Assembly: GCF_036373705.1 (NCBI RefSeq)
Contig: NC_089854.1
Coordinates: 21,363,339 to 21,427,338 of the forward strand
Direction: 5' to 3'
Origin: Amia ocellicauda
Lineage: Eukaryota > Chordata > Actinopteri > Amiiformes > Amiidae
DNA length: 64,000 nt
Shown here: positions 50,021 to 62,741 of the stretch, in pieces
Layout of the letters: every line of letters begins with the position of its first letter
Position numbering within the stretch: the stretch's first letter is position 1
Made by a program: the position numbers and the translations under genes
The notes under the pieces: model-generated
What the model was told of the DNA's origin: nothing
The model's database searches: none
The model's input: the letters and a program-made list of their open reading frames with translations, nothing else

Positions 50021-53000
50021 ATAGCACACTTAACACTTTACCCTTGGGGGAAAATAAATATAATTGCAAACGTTACATAGTGTACTATAGATTTGTTTAG
50101 GAAAAAGTAATGCAATTGAATGCATTTAGGTGCACATTGACATACAATTACCCTACATGAAGGACTGCAATAAGAAGCACCTGACTGGATGATCTTAACA
50201 TGTGTTAGATCCAATGCTTCTGGGTGTAGAAGGTCAGGCACAAGCAGAGGCAACAGGAAAAGATAAGGAGTTCTTCTTAATACACTTGGATGTCCACAGA
50301 AACAAGAGCAGAACTAAAATATATTAAAGCTATATTGTGAGACGAGAGTTCATATTTCCTCGGCCACAGTTAATATTCTAGCTGCCTGCACAATTTTCTT
50401 ACTTCTTTCCTGTGATATGTCTTATTCATATATTCCCTTTCTTCCATTAAAGTGTGTAGGCTCCAGGCCTGTTGCTAGATGCGACTGCTCATCAGACTGC
50501 CAATGCATTTGGCGAACCAGAGCTTCCTTGTTCTGAAGAAATGGCCCTTGAAATAAACCAAATTAATTAGTTGCGCACCTGCCAGGGCTTCATTGTGATG
50601 ATCAGACATGGCATCCAACTTGATTATGAGAAGATTAAAAATAATTAAATGCATATTGTTGATCTGTCGGCTTCCACAGAACTAATTCTCTCCTGGGTCA
50701 GTCCTGGTCTATTCTGCGTTTGTCTCAAGTAAATAATGGCCACAACCTTTCTGAAGGAAGGGAATTGCAGCTACGTGATTGTGGGACTTGTTTTGGCTGT
50801 TGTGTGTTTTTAATTAAGTTGTCTTTGTTTTGTTTTTCCTTCAAATTACATATCCAGCTTATCAAGGTAATGAATCTGATCTCAGGATTGTGTATCACCG
50901 AGCAACATCCTGTTTTGGCCAACAGTACTTCTGTTTGTTTGCTTGCTTGTTTGTCTCGTTCCCACATTGCCTCAGGCTCAGTTCCAGACCCCAATGGAAA
51001 TGCACATTGTTCAACATTACTCAGCGACCATAAGTCCTCTTTCCCTTTGTCAGCACTTGGAGAACACAAGTAGCCCAGCTAATGGGCATTGCCAGGGCAG
51101 GAAATATGAGTAATTCATTTTTATTTCCCAATCTAGTCCAGAAAGCCAACCCAGTTTTCACAGCTGTAGAAGTAAATGTAGACATTCAACTGGAACAAAA
51201 TGCATAGAAACAAGGATCAGCACACAGAAGATAATTATAGATGTTTATTGTTGTGTTTCCTTGTTTGTTTTCTTTTGTTTTGGCGAATATGAGTCCTGCA
51301 ACCCTGAAAAGCAATACAGCAAATGCAAAATGATTAATCATCTCATTGCCACTCAAATACACTAACTGTAAGTTTTGTTTTTTCAGCCTATTGGCTTCCC
51401 ACATTTATACAATGAATTGGATTGCTTTGGTCTGTTTCGAGTAAGCACAGACACGTTTGGCATTGCAGTACAACATAAACAGAATTATCCCAGAATACAA
51501 TGTTGCACAAAACAGAACAGTATATCAGAATGCTTAATACGCACAATGCAATGTAACACATCAGGGCAATTCAGGGCAAGACGGGATGCTTGTGTACTGC
51601 CTCTCATACTGAACGCCCCAGCACGCCTCACATTCACATCAGCAGAGAGGACAGCTATATTAATCACAATACATTTCCAGTCTGTGCTTATTAGTCGTGT
51701 GTCCGAGTTGGTTGTTTCCTCTTAATAAAGCAGCACCGATACCGTATCTAAGCATTGAATGAATCCGCCCGATTCTCGGGAAAGCTAAACAGAAGCCATC
51801 CAAGTGTAAGCTGGGATTCGGCATTTCGCAGGAAGCATAATTTTCATCAATGGAAGACGTTGCCAAACTCAATAAAGCCTATCTCAAAATGAAATGAGAC
51901 AAAGCAGTGAGCACGCCTGTACATATTCACACGTCAAGGGCTCTCCGTCTGAGAGGACATGATAAGATCCTACCCAGTTATTAACCCTTTTGATAGGCTT
52001 TCCAATTCTACGTTTGGATGTTTTTTTTTTCTTTTTGTCTTTTTCTGCATGGTAGTGCAGCACAGTCAAGTGTGTTTCCAACGGCACGCAGCAAGGTTTT
52101 TATGGTGAAATGCAGTTCAGGGATCCGGTGTCTCCCTCCCTGCTGTCTGAATGTGAATATCATTGGAAGAGGGAAGTGGTGTTTTGTAGACAGTTACCAG
52201 TGGTCCAATCAAATTGCTTGGTACAAACGACTCAAATTCCTTCTTGGTATTGTTTAGCTTTTCCTCCTGACATCCTATGAAATGCTCAGTGTTTGAGTCC
52301 TTGAGTCTCTGAGAGATACTTCTGGCCCCCTGAAATATACCAGTGCATACTGATTCAAAAATTTTCCAGGAAATGAAACGGTCTAGAAATAAATTGTTGA
52401 TGCCCATGGAGACGTGTGCTTCTGTGAACCTGCAATGAACTTCTCAACACAGCTGTGCACCAAGCCAGTCAACACCAGCTTCCATTCAATGGCAACAGAA
52501 GCAGAATGACATGCTTTGCTTTTAAGAGGGCAACCTCGTGTCTAAGTAAAATTCCCTCTCTCCTAATGGATTTGCCTAATGAATGGTCACTGTGATTGCT
52601 TTAATAAGCTTAATGAGAGGGAAGAGGTCTTCTTGACATTATATGGGGACCCTCAGCCCATTAATGCACCAAACACTCTTGATCCACGAGTTTAAAGGCT
52701 GGATTTGTCCTCAGAGAACATCTTATCGTAGTTCTCCAGCTTGACATAATGAACCATGATGTGGGAATGAGTCACGATGCTCCGGCAGCAGGGAGAGTCC
52801 TGAAGGTTGAAATTTAGGGCAGTCATACAGTTTTTATTCCTCACAAACCATCTTGTTTAGAAATGTATCAATGTGTAATGGTCTCAGGATAAACAGCGAA
52901 ACAGTGAAAAACATAAATCGGCACAGTTTTTTACCTGTGCAAAAGCCTCATGGTCTGAGCAATATTGATTATGCCCACTTATGTCCTGTAGATGGGGAGA

Positions 53001-56000
53001 AGATGCATTACGGTACTGTGAGAAACATGCTGTTTGAAAATTAGAGGTGTAATTGCAGAGCAAAGTTTTAAATAACCAGGGGCAGTTTTATTGTATATGA
53101 AGGAAATTAGACCTTGCTGGGGAGTTCATGCGATTACTCACAGCCAGCGCGCTCACAGAAACTGTACAGCTATAAGGTGCACTAATAGAGATAAGGATTG
53201 AGGTCAAGCAAGAATATGCTTCCACCAATCCCATCACAACAGTCTCCATTACAGGAGTTGTTTGCCATTATTACATAAAGTCTTGAAGGTGAAGAACAAA
53301 AGAAAGGCAATTGTGCTTTAGCGCATCCATGGAAACACGATCTGGTGACCTATATTTTCTGTATGGACTTATTATACAGTAATGAAGGAAAAAAACAAAG
53401 CACTCCAGGGTGTTGTTCTCTCCCAGTTTCTAGTAAATGGAGTCAGTGCCTGTAGCTCATTCCCCAGAAAGCCTGAAAGATCCTGCCTCATTTCTTGGTC
53501 CTCACAGAAGTCATTAGACTTTTTTTAAACCTTGTCGTGCTTTTCCTCTGCGCTCGGCCATAACTTCTTAAAGTTGCAGGACTGCATCTCGATGCTAATG
53601 AACTGTGGGCAGTAGTAACATTGGGGCAGTTTAGGTCTTGTTCACCACTTTATTGTCAATCAGTTCACTTATTGATCCGGCCACCACAAGTTTTTCGCTG
53701 TAACTCTTTGGGTTCAGTATAATTGGCAGTTCTGTTGGTCCCCTGTCGTGATTGATGATGGCCGATGAAACAAGTCAGAAGGACAGAGAGAACCAAGGAC
53801 AATTCTGCACCAGTTGGTGTTTCAAACCTATTAATAGCATCCTTGTTTTACACATGTGAGCACATTTTGACAGCCATGCTTTTGCTTATGCTGAAGCAAC
53901 AAGAAAACAACCCAGAAAAACTGCCAACTTGGCTGGTATCGCTAGGGAGAAAAGCACAAGTCTCCTATTTATTCCTTTAACCGTGTCTGACCTTGTTGTA
54001 AGAAGCCAAGGTCAGTGAAGGTAGAGGAAACTTTCCCAGAAGCCCCTAGGAGCTGACAAATAAGCTGAGAATGGTCTTGTTTGGTTCATAGTGTGACACA
54101 AGGTAGTTTATATTCTTAGACATACATTTCTTGGACTAGAAGCTCTTTAATCAAGGTCAAAGAGAAAATGTTTGGAGATGGACTGGGGGGTTTATATGAA
54201 TATGAATCCAGTGATGCTTCACTTCCCTTATTTCTCACCACAGGTGCTTGAAAAGCAGCACGGATAATCAAAAGATATCTGAGGCATAAAGTTTAGTGAT
54301 TGGAATAAAACCGATGGCCAGATCCACTTAGGAACAAATACCTGAATTCACAGGTTGCAAAGTAAGATTAGTTGCATTTATAAGTGAAATAAGGAGGCAT
54401 ACAGAATGGCTGGTGAAAGTCTGGCACTAACTACGCAGGGGTGTGTCACGGCTATGCAGGTTCCCTCAGAGACACGACTGGCTGGTTGATTTAGTAAAAC
54501 GCAGGAATGATGGCCTCCATCTTGATTGCATCCAGTCTTCTGTTCTTAACTCTGATGTGCTTCAAGTGCAGCACTAGTACGTGATTAGCCATTATTTATA
54601 CGCATTAATTACGAGACAATGCAAGGTCGTGGGGTGGGCGTGGGAGGATAATTCGCAAGTGGAGCACAGGAGTCACATACGAATGTGATTCAGGAGAATT
54701 CCTCACTGATCGTTGCCCGGGCTTCTTGCTGCTGTGACCGCGCTGGGTGGAGGGGTTTCTCCGTCTGCTGTCCGAGGTTCATTCCTTTCAGGTTCATGAC
54801 AATCCCCTTTCATGCTGCTGCTGTCACCATGCCAACCCTGGCCCGGGCTTCTCTGATCCAATTTATCGACAGGAAAAACATCTGGTTACAACAAGGACCA
54901 ATTAGTGCCAATAATGACTCTAAATAAACGGAAAGAACCCTTTTCATTTGTTTTATTTGTTCTTGCGCAAGCTTAAAAATAAAATAGCCTAAACCAAGCA
55001 GAAACACACTATCCCCCTCCCCCCATCCCTGTCATGCAGAGGAGATGGATGAGTGATGGGCAGGTGTCTCAGTCTCTGGTAACAACACGGGCAAGCGGAC
55101 ACAGAAGACCCTAACCTTCATTCACAGTCCCTCTGTCTATCTCCCTCTACTCTCTCTCATCTGTCCATCTATCAGCATCTATCGATCCATCACTCCCTCC
55201 ATCCATCAGCAATGCACCTCAGGGCCTCACGCAGGGCCTCACCTCGCACCCTTCGCGCTCTTGTGCCACCAGACCTCAAATCTGTCACCCTGGGCGGGCG
55301 AGTACAATGCCCCCGCGGCACTGCCATCTCTCACCACCTCCTATCGGGCCCTGGGATCGGGGCACAAACAGAGCTGCTCCTCGTCACAGTGACGCCAAGC
55401 TGGGTTGGTGTTGCTGTCTGTGTTTACAGGCTGTCCAAAACAGGCACCTGAGGCTTGTGTGTGTGTGTGTAAACAGAGCACCACGGCTGCCCTACTCCCA
55501 GTCTGCACAAAAACACAGATTTACGCACCTGGGCGACACACGCACCTCCTTTGATTTGCTGACTCACTGGGGCTTTAGTGTTTACACTGCCTTCTACTAA
55601 CCGCATGTGTGTGTGTTTGCTGTCACTCCTCAACACTTTCAATGTCGATCTAGGTCTGCTCTGTTGAGTCCAAAGGGATGCATATGCATGACTGAGAAAG
55701 TGTTCTCCTTGCAAACGTCTTTTGTTTGTTGCCAATGTGATTCTTTCTCTGTTTGTTTGGTTTTTAAGGGCATTTCCGTTCAAGGCAAGTGTGGCCAAAC
55801 AGGGCACACACATCGTGTAAACCAGCAAGGGTCATTATATTATTATTGTGTTATCTTTTAGGATGTATCTTGTGCAGCAGCACCTACCTTGACCTGGCCT
55901 TTATAACTCTTCCTCCCTTAAAACATGACCCTCACAAAGGAGAGTGTGTCCTCCTCCTTACATTTTTAAAGAGCTTTTATTATCATCATCATCACTCCTT

Positions 56001-57767
56001 TTTCTTCTTTTCAAGATTAGCGGGGGAATCGCTCCATAATGACGGCCAACGAAAATATTGTTGTACCTTTCTCTTGCTCAGTTGCACTAAAGGAGGAAAC
56101 ACACTTGCCCGCTCGCTCGCATGCACTGTTAATATAACCCATTAATATGTCTGTCAGTCTGTGCTGGAACATCAGCTGACCCCGAAAGCGGTTTGTTTTG
56201 CCGCTAGTGGAGCGGGCTCTCCCGTCTCCGTTTGTGCCGCCTCTTGCCTGAAGCCTGAACAGGGACATATGGCAGATATTGTCGTATGGTGTCGTTAATG
56301 AGGAAAGTGTGTGAAACCACAAGGCAAACCAAAAACACATTGACAAATATTTACCGGCACTGTGTGAAAGTGATGTATTTTTCATATCCGTATATGTATT
56401 TTAAATTGTTTACCGAAACACAAACCATGGGGTCGTTAACCCCCGATGCAGAAACACCTTTGGAATGCCATGCATCACAGTTCTTGTCGTGTTTTGCTTT
56501 ATAAATGTCTGAGATACCGTGTTCGGTTGTGATCAATTCTCCTCGCAGCTGAAAGGGCCTCTTCAGGAAGAATGCGTTTCCTGCTGAGCGAGATGCAGAC
56601 GGGCCGACATGAGTGCCTTTCCAGGATTGCTTTTTCCTGCTGCATCTCCTGTTTAGTTCTGTCAATCGAGAGCTGCCTGAGCATCTCGGGGCTGTGCTGC
56701 TGTAAGTGGCCATTGTGCAGCTGCATAGTAATCGGATATTATCTCCCGCCTGACCGTGTAGGGGGACTCCTGCAACAGAGCTGCTTTCACTGCATCTGTT
56801 CATAATGAAGGAAGAATCTCTGCACGGAGAGAGGGGCCTCAATCAGCAGATAAGACTGGCCAGCTATCAAAGGCCTGCTAATGACACGGAAAATCTGCAT
56901 ACTATCTGGGAACAGCTCCACGCTGTCTGTCCCCAGCTGCACAAGGGCTATTACATAAGTGGTCATGGTGCCAGGGTAAGGGAAGAGGGGCAAAGATGTC
57001 AGAGCTGCCCTGTATCAACAGGTTACGAGCTAAGACACTGTTTTAAAGTTGACACTTTAAAATGATTGGCAATCTCTCAGATGCGAATGTTTCTGAAATA
57101 ATGATAATCTTTCAGTGTCTGAGTATTGTCGACTAACAAGGTGCAAAGCTCATTGTAAGAGGGTTTGATTAGTGGGTTTATATATTATTTATTAGGACTG
57201 TAGTCAGACAGCTCTTGTTTAGGTGCTCGGGGGGTTTCTGTGTGTGTGCATGTGTGTGTGTTAGCACACTGTTTAATCAGCACTCTAATGAGCAGCTTTT
57301 CTGCCTGTACTTTGTAATGAGTGTCTGGTTTCCCTCAATGCTGGGATCCCCTGTCTGCAGCTTCCCGGTCTGCTCTGCCGTCCTGCGTTCAAATTGAAAT
57401 GTCTGTTCTGATTCATCCTAACTCTAATTTCACATTAGTAAGTCCAATTGGTGCAGACAGTAATAACACTGCACCACAATCCTTCCTGCCATTAGACTGG
57501 GTTATATTGCCTGCTCCCAGTGTGGTACAATCCACTGTGTGATGTCTCAAACTGTGCAGGACTGCTGGGCAAGGTGGACACAGGCAGACACATTGTTCCT
57601 CTCTACTGCTTCATTGTGACCATGAGCGTGCTGAAATATGGGTTCACTTCCTGTCAGTGTTCAGTGTTTATTTATTTAATGATTTGGTAAAGTTATTGGA
57701 AATGCAGTCAGATGGGAAAAGCATTTGAAAGCTGTGATGAAGTGACCTCCTTGGTTTCAGAGGCATA
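50021..57767. other. gene-poor region
   Basis: No gene or clear transposon recognised in 7.7 kb. The longest ORF pair (around 56351-56842) has no family match. Unique-looking sequence of this kind could hold distal enhancers, which cannot be judged without alignments. Confidence 0.5.
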
Positions 57768-58245
57768 CAGTGGCTCTCAAAAGTATTCACCCCCCTTGGA
57801 CTTTTCCACATTTCATTGTGTTACAACATGAAATCAAAATGGATTTAATCAACACAGACAATGTCCATAATGTCAAAGTGAAAAATATAATCTGCACATT
57901 GTTCTAAATAATTACAAATACAAAACGTAATCACCCCCTTTGCTATGACACACCTGATTGAGCTGTGTTGAAACGTAATTAAAAGAGTCCACTGAGGTCC
58001 CACAGTTGGTTAGTACAATTCCTAACAGAAACTACATCATGAAGATGAAGGAACATTTGAATATAATATGATATAAGAACATTTCCAAGGCATTGAATAA
58101 CCCCCCCGCACAGTAAAGTCCATTATTAAGAAAAGGAGAGAATATGGCACAACTGTGAATCAGCCTAGATCGTCCTCAAAAACTGAGTATCTGGGCGAGA
58201 AGGGCACTAGTCAGGGAGGCCACCCAGAGGCCTATGGCTGAAACC
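57768..58245 (+). mobile_element. Tc1-like element, 5' half only
   Basis: It starts CAGTGGCTCTCAAAAGTATT and CACCCCCCTTGGACTTTTCC, the terminal repeat of a common fish Tc1 family. It continues into decayed transposase N-terminal sequence (GAGAATATGGCACAACTGTG). The 3' half and right terminal repeat are missing. Confidence 0.75.
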
Positions 58246-59280
58246 TACCTTTGATTTCCTACTGCATGGTGTTGCTGACAGTGTAGTGGTACCTGAGGAA
58301 ATCTCATGAAATCATTCAATCATAGGGGCTGTTGTTGAGTGTTGCTGTTTGAAATCGCAAGAGCTCAAGCAGCCAAGCCTTTTGTTCTCCGAGCTGAAGT
58401 CTCTGTTTGATAAGGGCTCATTTTCAAAAATGTTCCTATTAATTGGTGAGCTGGTGCCAGCTGTGTCTGCATGCTGCAGATAACATTGTCCCGCGGATCT
58501 GTGTTGTGAAAACACACCGTCGAGGCCAAGGTGTCTCCTGTCATTTTCACAGGCGCCATTTCACCGAGGCTAATAAAGTAATCAAAGCCAGACTGCAAAT
58601 GCCGCAAAACATGAGTACTTGTTAATTGCTATTCTGCAAATAGAGATTTGATTGATTGATTGATCAATTTATAAACAGTCGAGTTTGTCTGGTGATCAGT
58701 GACTGAGGGAATGTGGTTGTTGTGGTTTACTCTTTCTGATGTGCTGTTCCAGTTTATTCCAGAGATGTTCTACTGGATTGAAGTCGTTCTTCGTAAGACC
58801 CTGCGTCGCACATGACCACTTGTACCATTGGGGGAAGCTTGAGAAACGCACTTTTGCTAATGCACCGAGTTCACCAGGTCACTCTCTTCCCTCTTCCCAG
58901 AATGACAATATTCATCTGTATTTTCTTTTTATGAGAACAGAGTACCAATGCTAGGAAGTTGGCAGTGAGCAGAAGTTACATTTTTCTTGCGTTTGTACCG
59001 ATAAGCACTACATTCACCTGGGGTCTGGATGTCGTTTAGACTTTGTGAGTGATGAAGGAGGGTAGGGGGAGGGGGGGCAGGGGTTGTTATGTAAAGTGCC
59101 AGATGGGTTATGTAATTGCTTTCTGTTTGATTAATAGAAAAACACTGAACAAACAGCGGCGCTGGCATATGTGTGAATCTTAATGCATTACTTCGAGATA
59201 AATTCACATTTATCAGACATCAGTGGCATGGTTTCACAGCGAACTGGTGGGGTGTTTCTTGAAGGACAGAGCATTCTGGC
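58246..59280. other. intergenic, no gene recognised
   Basis: A possible weak Tc1 relic lies near 58745-58800 (CCAGAGATGTTCTACTGG). Nothing else is supported. Confidence 0.4.
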
Positions 59281-59283
59281 AGA

Positions 59284-59312
59284 ATCTCTCTCTCTCTCTC
59301 TCTCTCTCTCTT
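59284..59312. repeat. (CT)n microsatellite
   Basis: TCTCTC run of about 29 bases. Confidence 0.95.
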
Positions 59313-60858
59313 TGTATCTTTCTATATCTGCTTATTTATACATTTATGAAAAGGGCCAAGGGGTAAAATAAAGATGAGAGGGCTTGATATTCAATATATA
59401 TAATTTTAGCACTTTGCTTTGAACGCTGCCAAGATCCGCTTTCATGCCCTTTGGGACGGGGTGGGTAGTTGTATACTCACGTGGGCTGAACTTAATTGTC
59501 AATCTCTATTTAAAGCTCTTCAGCAAGTGTGTTTCTGTGGCTGTAGCACACAGTGGGGGTGCGTTGGAGATGGCCTTGCACTGCGAGTCTGGGCCTGTGC
59601 TGCAATCAGGAGGTGTCAACAGGACCCGAAACACACGCAGGGCTGTAGCCAGGTGGGGTGTGTTGATAATAAAGAAGGAGAAGCACTTGCTGATCAGAGA
59701 ATGGTGTTTGATTTATTAATGGGTCATTTGTTAATACATTTCTGAGTGTAATTAAATGTTTATATGCACCAAAAAAAAATCAGGATTGAGCTCAACCTAT
59801 TTGCTAAAGCAGATCTGAAAGTGTTCCACTGACCTACATCAGGAGCTTACTACTAATTAAATTCAGCTGTGATGGTGCTGTCTATTTGCTTGCATTTTAA
59901 TTTTGTTGGTTTGGTTGAACTGTTTTGGTTCTCGCTGCAAAGTTAAGTCCGAGTGTCCACGTCTCGTTTTGAATAGCAGTGGGGCTGGACACGCTGCACA
60001 AAGAACAGACCCAAGATGGGCAAAAGAAGCTATCAAAAGGATCCCAAGAGATGAAAAAAACCAACCAAGCCCGTTATCTACAGCTCTGAGCTCCACCGAT
60101 ACCAGCCTTTGTTATATTTGTAGCTGGTGCTATATTTGCCCTCATATTGGAAAGCTCAATATTTGTGTACTTTCAGAGAACCTAATAAAGGCAGCTGGAA
60201 AAGCCTTGTTCACTGTTTCCATGTGCATCTTCCCCTCACAACAGAGACCAGTGTTTGTTCCCGACAGCATTAGCGGCCGTGTGAATGTAAATAAAACTCA
60301 GATTTCCTTCAAATGTGGTTCCGACCAGCAGATGTAATCTTGAATGGCAAGCGATGTCATAATGCTAATATGCAAAGCAGGTCAACGGGGCCTGGGGGCG
60401 TTTTTAACAGTGCGATCAAGTTAATGCTCCTGTTTACAGCTTGTAATTTCCAGGTTGTGATTTCAAGTTGCCCCACAGGGCACAACTTAAACAAGTCAAA
60501 CGAGGGATGCATGGATCAGGCTCCTCCCGTGTCTGAGGGGAACATCAGTCGGGCCGAACACAGCGATGCTAAGTCTTCCTCCTCTCTGCTCAGCACGTCC
60601 CCAGACCCACGGGAATAAACAAGGCCGTCTCTCACTTGCTAAAGTTGCTCTCGAGAGTCCTGGGCACATGTCAAAACAAAATCCTCTGCAGCACATGTGT
60701 AGGGGATTAATCAAACATTGCAATAACACTGACACAACACAACACTACACAACTTGTAATATAATGAAAAATGTTCAGGCATGATAAAGATGCAGCAAGA
60801 CCGACAGTCATTAAAGCATCACAAGCTGGGACTGGCTGTTTAAATAGGGTAAATAAAC

Positions 60859-60861
<3 letters not shown>
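59313..60861. other. intergenic, no gene recognised
   Basis: Unique-looking DNA with an A9 run (about 59770). No supported feature. Confidence 0.5.

Positions 60862-60902
<41 letters not shown>
60862..60902. repeat. (TA)n microsatellite
   Basis: A run of about 20 TA dinucleotides directly beside the left end of the DD36E transposon. Confidence 0.95.
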
Positions 60903-60904
<2 letters not shown>

Positions 60905-60908
<4 letters not shown>

Positions 60909-62113
60909 TCACCTAAAGGATTATTAGGAACACCTGTTCAATTTCTCATTAATGCAATTATCTAACCAACCAATCACATGGCAGTTGCTTCAATGCATTT
61001 AGGGGTGTGGTCCTGGTCAAGACAATCTCCTGAACTCCAAACTGAATGTCTGAATGGGAAAGAAAGGTGATTTAAGCAATTTTGAGCGTGGCATGGTTGT
61101 TGGTGCCAGACGGGCCGGTCTGAGTATTTCACAATCTGCTCAGTTACTGGGATTTTCACGCACAACCATTTCTAGGGTTTACAAAGAATGGTGTGAAAAG
61201 GGAAAAACATCCAGTATGCGGCAGACCTGTGGGCGAAAATGCCTTGTTGATGCTAGAGGTCAGAGGAGAATGGGCCGACTGATTCAAGCTGATAGAAGAG
61301 CAACTTTGACTGAAATAACCACTCGTTACAACCGAGGTATGCAGCAAAGCATTTGTGAAGCCACAACACGTACAACCTTGAGGCGGATGGGCTACAACAG
61401 CAGAAGACCCCACCGGGTACCACTCATCTCCACTACAAATAGGATAAAGAGGCTACAATTTGCACAAGCTCACCAAAATTGGACAGTTGAAGACTGGAAA
61501 AATGTTGCCTGGTCTGATGAGTCTCGATTTGTGTTGAATTTGTCAGAATTTGGCGTAAACAGAATGAGAACATGGATCCATCATGCCTTGTTACCACTGT
61601 GCAGGCTGGTGGTGGTGGTGTAATGGTGTGGGGGATGTTTTCTTGGCACACTTAGGCCCCTTATTGCCAATTGGGCATCGTTTAAATGCCACGGCCTACC
61701 TGAGCATTGTTTCTGACCATGTCCATCCCTTTATGACCACCATGTACCCATCCTCTGATGGCTACTTCCAGCAGGATAATGCACCATGTCACAAAGGTCG
61801 AATCATTTCAAATTGGTTTCTTGAACATGACAATGAGTTCACTGTACTAAACTGGCCCCCACAGTCACCAGATCTCAACCCAATAGAGCATCTTTGGGAT
61901 GTGGTGGAACGGGAGCTTCGTGCCCTGGATGTGCATCCCACAAATCACCATCAACTGCAAGATGCTATCCTATCAATATGGGCCAACATTTCTAAAGAAT
62001 GCTTTCAGCACCTTGTTGAATTAATGCCACGTAGAATTAAGGCAGTTCTGAAGGCGAAAGGGGGTCAAACACAGTATTAGTATGGTGTTCCTAATAATCC
62101 TTTAGGTGAGTGT
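60905..62113 (+). mobile_element. Tc1/mariner element, DD36E type, near-complete
   Basis: The terminal inverted repeats are near-perfect, about 30 bp. The left end begins ACACTCACCTAAAGGATTAT; the right end finishes ATAATCCTTTAGGTGAGTGT. The element is about 1.2 kb and sits in TA-repeat DNA. It encodes one transposase, split by a frame change around 61540-61560. Family identification is by catalytic spacing (see the transposase entry). Confidence 0.93.
61054..62080 (+). pseudogene. DD36E Tc1/mariner transposase, one frameshift
   Basis: Cut-and-paste transposase. The first frame (61054-61623) holds the paired-like helix-turn-helix (LSISQSAQLLGFSRTTISRV), a second DNA-binding region (RRMGRLIQADRRATLTEIT) and the first catalytic Asp in AWSDESRF. 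The second frame (usable from about 61612 to TAG at 62080) holds VMVWGMFSW, the second Asp in FQQDNAPCHK, and Glu in [11 protein letters not shown]. Exactly 36 residues separate the second Asp from the Glu, which defines the DD36E (Incomer) group, as opposed to Tc1 DD34E. The frames part just after FVLNLSEFG, where a short deletion is the likely cause. Apart from that break no stop codon interrupts the reading, so the copy is young. Not functional as it stands. Confidence 0.9.
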
Positions 62114-62524
62114 ATATATACAGATGACAAACAAATTAAAGGAAAAAATGACGTAAAGTGTCTCAGTAAAGTGTTGGGCACAACAAGCCGCCAGAACAGC
62201 TTCAATGCTCTTGGCACAGATTCTGCGAGTCTCTGGACTCTACTGGAGGGATGAACACCATTCTTCCAAAAGATATTCCCTCATTTGGGGTTTTGATGAT
62301 GGTGCTGGAGAGCGCTGTCTAACACGTTGGTCCAAAATCTCCCATAGGTGTTCAATTGGGTTGAGATCTGGTGACTGCGAAGGCCAAATTGTAAATTGGA
62401 ATTTGTAAAATGTATTATTTTGAATTTCGTAATGATTGATGGCTTGTATTTAACTGTATTTTTGCACTTTGTTTGCACTTATGTTCTAAGTCGCCCTGGA
62501 TAAGGGCGTCTAACAAGAGATAAA

Positions 62525-62585
<61 letters not shown>

Positions 62586-62741
62586 CCAGGAAAATGTCCC
62601 CCACAACATAACAGAGCATGATAGGATGTTAATTGCTTAATTGTATCATTCAGTACACCTGTTTGGAGGCAACTGCATTCATTATGTTCCTCCACTCATT
62701 TATTCAGGTTTTTCCTTTAGTTTGTCATATGCACAGATATA
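62114..62741 (-). mobile_element. second Tc1-type element, internally deleted and split by a SINE
   Basis: Its left end (GATGACAAACAAATTAAAGG, from about 62122) and right end (about 62708-62730, ending AGTTTGTCATATG) are inverted repeats. The interior matches a common fish Tc1-like family with transposase on the minus strand (GTGTTCAATTGGGTTGAGAT is the reverse complement of its catalytic block; CCAGGAAAATGTCCCCCACA is a later interior block). A SINE and AAT run interrupt it. It abuts the DD36E element directly. Confidence 0.75.
62400..62583 (+). mobile_element. SINE with (AAT)n tail inserted in the Tc1-type element
   Basis: AAGTCGCCCTGGATAAGGGC, GTCTAACAAGAGATAAAAAT and about 19 AAT units form the forward version of the SINE tail at 10296. 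The sequence resumes Tc1-type interior at about 62584. The 5' limit is approximate. Confidence 0.7.

Noticed and set aside
56351..56842. 163-residue minus-strand ORF with overlapping plus-strand ORFs
   Set aside because: No recognisable domain, no splice or poly-A context, and open frames on both strands suggest chance.
58740..58800. possible Tc1 transposase trace (CCAGAGATGTTCTACTGG)
   Set aside because: Only about 40 bases resemble the family and no catalytic block can be read with confidence.
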